From NCBI GenBank assembly GCA_028023455.1, contig JAQFVV010000050.1, positions 2,916,626-2,980,625 of the forward strand: a DNA stretch of 64,000 nucleotides, written 5' to 3'. Below, piece after piece: positions 57,860 to 64,000 of this stretch. Position 1 is the stretch's first letter, and each line of letters begins with the position of its first letter. The position numbers were made by a program, and so were the translations under genes. The notes under the pieces were generated by a model that worked only from the letters and a program-made list of their open reading frames with translations, made no database searches and had not been told where the DNA came from. This DNA comes from Epiperipatus broadwayi. Taxonomy: Eukaryota > Onychophora > Udeonychophora > Euonychophora > Peripatidae.

Positions 57860-60800
57860 ATAGACTGTAACCCTTAGTTTCTGTCATGGAGACGTATAAC
57901 ATTAGTTTTACATAATCTAAGAAAAAAATAATAATCAAATGTTAAGTTAAATAAAAGTTGATATTTTGTTTTAAGAGTAAAAACATCGTAAATCCAAAAT
58001 CTATAACGTATAAATAAAAGTATGTTTATACTTTTTCAAAATTACAATGTATAAGTATTGAGAGGGAAGGGGGATAATTGTCTTGCTTGCATTATAAAAC
58101 TTTGAAACAGTTAATTAAGAACTTAAGAACTTAATAAAAATAAATTTGAATCTACAAGATATTTTAAAAATGAAAGTTGATATCATATGATTAATATTAG
58201 TTATATAAAGAAATAGGAGAGATAGCTCCGCAAATCCCAAATAGATGATAAAGTCAGTTTACTGTTAAGTGAAGTAACAATAAGTACATTGCTAATAGTT
58301 AGTATTTATATGTGTGTGATGTATATAATTTTAATTATAAAGAAAATCTTAGGGTTTTACACATCATACAGGATACCATACGATAGTGTTTTTAGAGGGA
58401 TATTATTTTATATGGGTATTAAAGAAATCCATTACGTTTTCACTGATAAATCTGTAAACAAAATTTAGTCTATTCATTTTTATTGAAATAATTTTTTATA
58501 AAAATTTCCACCATTTTCTTTTTACATTTTTTTTTTTTGTTGTTGTTGTTCAGAGCGGGAAATGTCTCTCAAACACACGTGGGAAGGTCGGTATGCACAT
58601 AAGTAATGTCCAGTCAAAACTTGAATAAAACAATTAAAAATTAATATTAGGGGTCAAAGGTGAACAGTTAGATCAGAAATATGATTGATGGATAGAGAAA
58701 ATAAAACTAAGTTCATATTTGAACTAGGGGTCTTCTATAAAAATCTTGTGCCCAGTGAGCAAGCAAACAAATTCCGTTTCAATCTATTGTCTGACTAAAG
58801 TTATTAGTTTTTTTTTTTTAAAAGTGTATATTATATATCTTACTCATGAAGCACTATAAAGTTTATAGGCACACTGATCTCCTCTATTAAGTGAATTGGT
58901 ACCAAAATTTCATCAATCTACAAGGAAATCAATACACGATGATGAAGCCAACATGTCCAATTTGGAAGCTTCGATCTACATATCCAAGAATGTCTCAGGT
59001 ACAGACCTTTATTGTCACTTGTCTTTTATTAATTGAAATTTAGATGGATCATTGTACTGCAAACTTTTATTAACCTTAATGTTATATGTAATAAGTCATT
59101 TTTAATACTTGAATGTTTTCATTTTATTACAAACTTTAGTAATATACTATTTCAAATATTTTTTTTTTTTAAATACTGGAATAAATGAATTACCAAAGAA
59201 TAATAGGCTGAAAGAGTATAATAATAATAATAATAATAAATGCCAATTTTATCTTTATCTTATATTTAATTCATGATGTAATAAAGTTAAAAGAATAACT
59301 TGTACTTAGTGATTTTGATTCTTCTAGCAAACCTTTGAGTTCTCGTGAGAGAATATTAAAAAAAATTAAGTTTGAAAATTCTAATCAAAACAATTCTTTT
59401 AATAAATGTGATGAACAAAGAAGTATAAATAAAATTTTTTTTAAAGAATTACTAACGAAGATATAGTAAACATCTGATCTTATGAAATATTTCCAATGGA
59501 ATAAATTGTGCAGGAATTTTATATAACTGAATTTAAATAAATGTCTAAGATAAATGTAATCTGAAAATAATGGAAACCAAACCCAAAGGATAACATATTT
59601 CTTGAATAAGAGACATTAAATTTGTGTGGAAAATCCCTTAGTAAAGAAATAATATGATAATGTGTGAATTACTGTGCTATATTGTGGAAATCCGGATCTC
59701 GAAGTAGCTACGAGATTAAATGTGTTTTAAAAGTAGCTACGAGATTAAATGTATTTTAACTTTGTTGATACACCAAATAAACATAAATATTTGGGATAGC
59801 CTCAATAATATTACACTATGGCTCCGCATACATTTTATTTTATATACTTTTTTCATTTAAAAATTATATATGTCTTTTCTTTGGACAGTTTACACTTTGC
59901 AGGAGGATAACTGCCAGCATCCCCAGTGTACCAAGAAAGAGATAATACATAAAATTTTTATTATTATTTTATTATTTCATTATATTGTATTTGTTAATAT
60001 ATTAGTTAAGAGTTAAAAGTTGGAAAAAATTTTTGACCCATATTCAATCTGAATTAAATGTTTACAAATAATTTGGTTTACTATAAAATTGCTTAGGCCC
60101 ATATATTTATTTTTCTGTATTACAAATGCTAGTAGAGTATGATGTATGAAATAATTCACAAGATATAGTTATATTAATAATTTAAATTAATATTTTTACA
60201 TATATTTATTTTTTTATACTTCATATTTTATTGCTATGCTCGGAAGTGTGAGAGTTCTCTAAAATGCTTATTTTTGAATACCCAAGTAAATTGTAGCTGA
60301 TTATCTACATGCATTACATATCATGGGTTTCATGGGTTACAGTATGACAACCCAAGACAGCATCATAATTATAAGGTGATAAACCGAGCATAATACAAAA
60401 AAAAAATTGCATAGATATTCCCATTGGATGACAATCGTTATTAGGGCAGAACACAATTGACATAAGGTAGGGATATTGTCTATCATGTTGCCTAGATACT
60501 CAAGATGCATTAAATTACATTGAATTAAAAGCAATACAAATTGGGTTTAACAACAAAATTATACTAGGGTGCAAATTGCACCAATGGTCAAAAGACATTT
60601 TAAGCAATTACATGATTTAACTGATTGGGTTATGATGGTTACAAATTTAGCCCAATTGAGAACCTTAAATTATTAAACTACAGTAAAAGAACAGTACAAT
60701 TCGGAACTCAAACATATAGTTCTATAGTTAAGCAGGATATAATAACACAAAAAAGGGGTTGGGTACTCAATGATTTTAAAAACAATAATTACATCATTAG

Positions 60801-61225
60801 GTGTAGGTTACACAAATAATCAAGAATCAATACAGACAAATACATAATTTTCTTGGTTGGGTTATGTTAAACTTAACAATTGGGTATACATATGACTTAA
60901 CATGTTAAATAAGGGATAAAGTCAAAAGATCAGGTGAACAGTGATTATGAGTTCCATAAACAGTCTTCACATTCAAAAGTCACATGTAGTATCTGAGTTT
61001 GGGAAATAAGCCATCTCATCCCACTCATGAGGGAAATAATTGTTCAATGTATGCTTAGCAATCTCAGGTAATAGGTAGTCCCAAGTTTGAGAATAAGTGA
61101 AATCTGGCACAAAAGAGTACAACAGCAACTATCATTGAAGGTGAATGTGAACTGGAACTTTATGGGGAATAGGTAAATATGGGTAGATTTATTCACTTCT
61201 CCAGCTTTCTATATTCTTAATTGTT
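57860..61225. other. AT-rich DNA, no gene recognised
   Basis: Small features only: a short direct duplication AAGTAGCTACGAGATTAAATGT (59702-59756), an (ATA)n run near 59220-59239, and frames at 60337-60534 and 60625-60819 without motifs. 60900-61225 could be 3' untranslated sequence of the adjoining LINE, but I cannot show it. Confidence 0.35.
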
Positions 61226-61229
61226 CCCA

Positions 61230-62815
61230 GGTTTGATCACCCAGTGGATTCAGACAAGTCATTTTGTCAGTTTTTTTGGCCTTATGAAAGAATTTTATCA
61301 GGAGGTCCTCAACACAGAGATCTGTTCCTTTCTCAAATAATAATTACATTGGTCTGTCCAGAACCCATAATTAATATAGGTAGCAAGGTGTATGGTGGCA
61401 AATATTCTCTTTTCAAAGGCCAGGGGAACCATTATTCCAGTGAGGATGGGGACAGACATCTTTCTCAGCACCAATCCCTGGATGGGGGACCATGACTTAC
61501 ATTTTGAATAGGATGTGGTACATGATCTCTTCCTAATTGTCACACATCGAACACAAGGTCTCAATGTTATAACCACTTTGATGGTATAAGAAAGCCACAG
61601 AGGGAAGGGCCCCTGAGGTTGACCTTGAGCAGGAGGTCCACCTATTTGGGCTTGAGCTTGAGGAATTTTGTCTATATGATAAGCCTGGGAATTGATACTG
61701 GGAGTAAGATGGGAGTGGTTGTTTACCATCAAACAGATATGTTTCACAGTATGTAAGGTTAGCCACAAGCAGGTAGATGGAGGTATTGATGTTTGCAAAG
61801 ACCATGTTCACCAGTTGTTGAAACCAGATGCTTCTGAGTCTGGGTGGGAGTCTATCTATGGGTACAATTTTTTCAGTGGGAATGGAGCATTCAAGTCTGA
61901 TCGTGAATTTAGAAGCATAATTAAAACATTGTGTGTCCTTTGCATTTGGAACAGTTTGATAATGTATAAGGCCAATCCTGTCAGGGGTTTAGGCTGTTGT
62001 AATATGTTCAGGCTGACCTCCTGCAAAGAGTCTCAACCCTCATGATAAAGGTGTTGGTTGGTGCAAAGCCATCCAGATAGTAGGTGATTTTAGATAGAAT
62101 GACAGTATTAAGCAAGGCAATTTTGCCCAACAAGGAAAGATAAATTTTTGATAAAGAGGTGACTGTGCTCTCAATTTTGGAGAGTAGCGTGTTCTCCATA
62201 TTTCTTCTCATGACCTGGGGGCAGAGGCAAGATGGAATCCAAGGAAGCTCTGGGGGGCTACTTTGAATCTGCCCAGAACTTGCTTCCCTGTTAGGATGGA
62301 CTACATTGCTGATTTGCCTTCACTAATTCTCAGACTGAATTCACAAGCAAGCTGGTCTAAGAGATCTATGAGACTTGCAAGCTCATCACGAGAGGAGAGA
62401 AACACCACCACATCGTCCATATAGGTGATATGGTGAATGCTCTCCAAGCAAAGGAATGGCTACCCACAGGTGGACAGCCTTGATGCTTAGCAGCAATGGG
62501 TTTACTTAGGCCATGAAGAGCAGGGCACTCAGTGGTGATTCCTGAGGGATCGAGACACAGGGCCTAAATCCTGGAGAGATTCAACTGTCCATTGAGAAAA
62601 AAATCTCCTGATTATGCAGGAGGTTCTCTATGAGTTGGAGGTATGCCATAGACACTTTGAGCCTTTCCAGTACATGAACCAGTATGTCAATTCTGACACA
62701 GTCAAAGGCTCCAGCAAAATCAAGCTGTATGCTGACCAGCTGGGGGTTCCTTCTGAGTACATGGTTGACAATAAGGTGAAATCACCTGACAGCATCTGCA
62801 GAGAGGGCCTTTTTA
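61230..62815 (-). pseudogene. GC-richer LINE reverse transcriptase fragment
   Basis: Minus strand, several frames. QLDFAGAFDCVRIDILVHVL (about 62740) is RT box with the first catalytic Asp; PLSALLFMA near 62520 is the SPLL region; HITYMDDVVVFLSSRDELA (62390-62432) is the catalytic YMDD box. 62008-62211 gives LSLLGKIALLNTVILSKIT, typical of LINE thumb. ETLCSMCDN and IMYHILFKC near 61530-61560 form the terminal zinc cluster. At least four frameshifts or stops break it. L1/Tx1/jockey-like; clade unresolved. It is visibly more GC-rich than its surroundings. Confidence 0.75.
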
Positions 62816-62817
62816 GA

Positions 62818-63230
62818 TAGATTATAAATGTTTTTTTTTTATTTGGAAGCATAATGTTTGGTGATTGTGTTCTAATTAGCATTTGTAATTTTTTCTTTTG
62901 CTTTGCTGTTACAAATTCTGAATCTTTAATAGATCTAATATTTGCAATGCGATCAAAACTAGTCCACAGTAAAAAATGTATTTTTTTTACTAAAGAATAA
63001 ACATAAATTCAGCAATACTTTGTCAATTTTGTCTAGATTTTTCCAAGATTCTTTAATAAAAGAATTTAAAATAATATTGCCTGTTTTCCTTAGAATTTTA
63101 TTCAGATTATAATTTTTCTTATGAAACATAATTTTACAACAAGTGGGTATAATGTTTTGATTTTTACATGCTAATAGAAAAGATAAATTACTAAGTAACT
63201 TACATTTCTTAATCCATGTTCTTTCCAATA
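62818..63230 (-). pseudogene. Penelope-like element N-terminal part
   Basis: The minus frame 62959-63228 reads KCKLLSNLSFLLACKNQNII and NSFIKESWKNLDKIDKVLL. A -1 shift near 62955 continues it as FDRIANIRSIKDSEFV, KQKKKLQMLIRTQSPNIMLP and NKKKTFIIYLKR. That order (cysteine-containing F-L-x-x-C-x-x-x-x-I-I-P segment, then N-I-x-L-P-x-K-K-x-F-I-x-x-L) matches the region before the RT in PLEs. The RT itself is replaced by the LINE fragment starting at about 62815. Confidence 0.6.
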
Positions 63231-63459
63231 CTCAAAGCTGTTTAAATATGCACATACACACATATATAACATGGTTTCAGGAATAAGCTTAATTAAAATA
63301 AAATTAATCTACTGATGTGCAGCAATAAGATACAACACTTATTTTTAGCTGGTGCAAAAAAATATAGTAAGAATCATAGTTATATTAGATAGAATTTATA
63401 TTTCAGATATTCAGAAAACATGTTTCATAAAAAATATTTTACCCATAAAAACATTCCTT

Positions 63460-63460
63460 T

Positions 63461-63498
<38 letters not shown>

Positions 63499-63518
63499 GA
63501 ATGTTTTTATATCTGTTT

Positions 63519-63564
<46 letters not shown>

Positions 63565-63565
63565 T
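63460..63565. repeat. TA-cored palindrome and (TA)n run
   Basis: AAAACATTCCTTTCAA and AAAGGAATGTTTTTAT flank (TA)n; a second (TA)n run follows at 63521-63562. The open frames here are (TA)n artefacts. Confidence 0.8.
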
Positions 63566-63617
63566 CAAAACTACCCCAAATCCAAAATTAAACCAGACCA
63601 GCATAAAAATAATATAA

Positions 63618-63665
63618 AAACACAACCTAAGGTTTCACTGCTACAAGCAGACTTCTCAAGTGTAA
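63618..63665 (-). ncRNA. Hammerhead-like motif downstream of PLE ORF (family D)
   Basis: Minus strand: stem I ACAC/GUGU, core UUGAGAA (63653-63659), stem II CUGCU/AGCAG around UGU, GAAA (63633-63636), stem III CC/GG with UUA loop, cleavage triplet GUU. It lies ~33 nt after the PLE stop codon. Core positions 3 and 8 read U and A instead of C and G. Confidence 0.5.
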
Positions 63666-63696
63666 GAACTACAAAAACTACACAATATATATAATA

Positions 63697-64000
63697 TTAA
63701 AAACTACCCAGAAATCCATTCACTTCCCATCCACCCTTAATATTAAAAGAACTCTTAAATAAGTTAATTGCTTCAGAACAATAAATTTTCAATAATAAAG
63801 ACTCTTTAATTCTTCTTTTGATTTCATTTCTCTCAAAGAAGACAACCTTAGCTTCATCAAAATCAATAATGTGGCCTGTATCTTTTTCATGGACATACAA
63901 AGCAGAACTAAGATATCTATTTTTAACTCTACTTTTATGAACTTTTATTCTTTCATTTAAACTCAAACTACTCTGACCTACGTAAACCTTCTTACAAAAT
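63697..64000 (-). pseudogene. PLE GIY-YIG endonuclease, C-terminal ~100 residues
   Basis: The frame is open to the window edge. It reads KKVYVGQSSLSLNERIKVHK, then SALYVHEKDTGHIIDFDEAK and VVFFERNEIKRRIKESLLL. Y-V-G is the YIG variant; R-I-x-x-H-K, A-L-x-x-H, GH-x-I-D-F and E-x-x-x-x-x-R-R-I-K-E-S are the conserved endonuclease motifs, all present and uninterrupted. The stop codon is at 63697-63699. The RT lies beyond the window, so it could belong to an intact element; I mark it as pseudogene only because the 5' neighbour is broken. It is the best-preserved coding piece in the window. Confidence 0.75.

Noticed and set aside
61298-62045. Separate host genes in overlapping frames of both strands
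   Set aside because: The minus-strand frames join into one broken LINE RT with YMDD and zinc cluster; the plus-strand frames are shadows of it.

Overview
The window reads as intergenic or intronic DNA from an AT-rich invertebrate animal genome. I cannot name the species. The evidence for an animal is: a U2 snRNA-like sequence (55918-56110, minus); decayed reverse-transcriptase genes of RTE/BovB-like and other LINEs; several Penelope-like retroelements (PLEs) with GIY-YIG endonuclease domains; hAT and Tigger/pogo-like DNA transposons; long (TA)n, (TG)n, (GATA)n and (ATT)n runs; and visible CpG decay. I found no intact host protein gene, rRNA, operon or CRISPR array. Almost every long open frame is a transposon remnant or chance.

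Layout. 0-4 kb: LINE remnants and a hammerhead-bearing repeat. 4.9-5.8 kb: long-inverted-repeat MITEs. 8.3-9.6 kb: a ~400 bp tandem array, each full unit carrying a hammerhead ribozyme (HHR). 9.86-10.87 kb: a palindrome, a tRNA-like sequence and a PLE endonuclease fragment inside ~240 bp inverted repeats. 10.9-24.8 kb: a large LTR retrotransposon with ~2.6 kb LTRs, a broken gag-like coiled-coil ORF, a lysine-rich repeat ORF, no recognisable pol, and a probable nested insertion (13.6-18.4 kb). 24.8-25.3 kb: a foldback made of two opposed HHR units. 29.4-30.8 kb: RTE reverse-transcriptase remnant. 31.6-32.1 kb: opposed HHRs of a third family. 33.1-34.2 and 51.9-53.3 kb: two Tigger-like elements. 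36-37 kb: HHR repeat and hairpin MITE. 41.2-42.5 kb: hAT element. 42.9-43.7 kb: HHR inverted/tandem cluster. 46.4-47.4 kb: homopolymer-rich block, likely poor consensus. 47.7-49.9 kb: two head-to-head PLE remnants each ending in an HHR-like motif. 55.4 kb: (ATT)60. 55.9 kb: U2. 61.2-62.8 kb: a GC-richer LINE fragment sitting in a PLE. 62.8-64.0 kb: head-to-tail PLE copies with an HHR-like motif between them.

The main discovery is a set of type I hammerhead ribozymes in at least five sequence families, several with compensatory changes in stem I and minimal, palindromic stem III. They lie in ~400 bp tandem repeats (retrozyme-like), in foldbacks and just downstream of PLE endonuclease ORFs. This fits known biology (PLE and animal retrozyme HHRs), but the density, the opposed arrangements and a recurrent U-A replacement of the core 3-8 pair look worth pursuing. 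All ribozyme calls come from base pairing read by eye; activity is untested.
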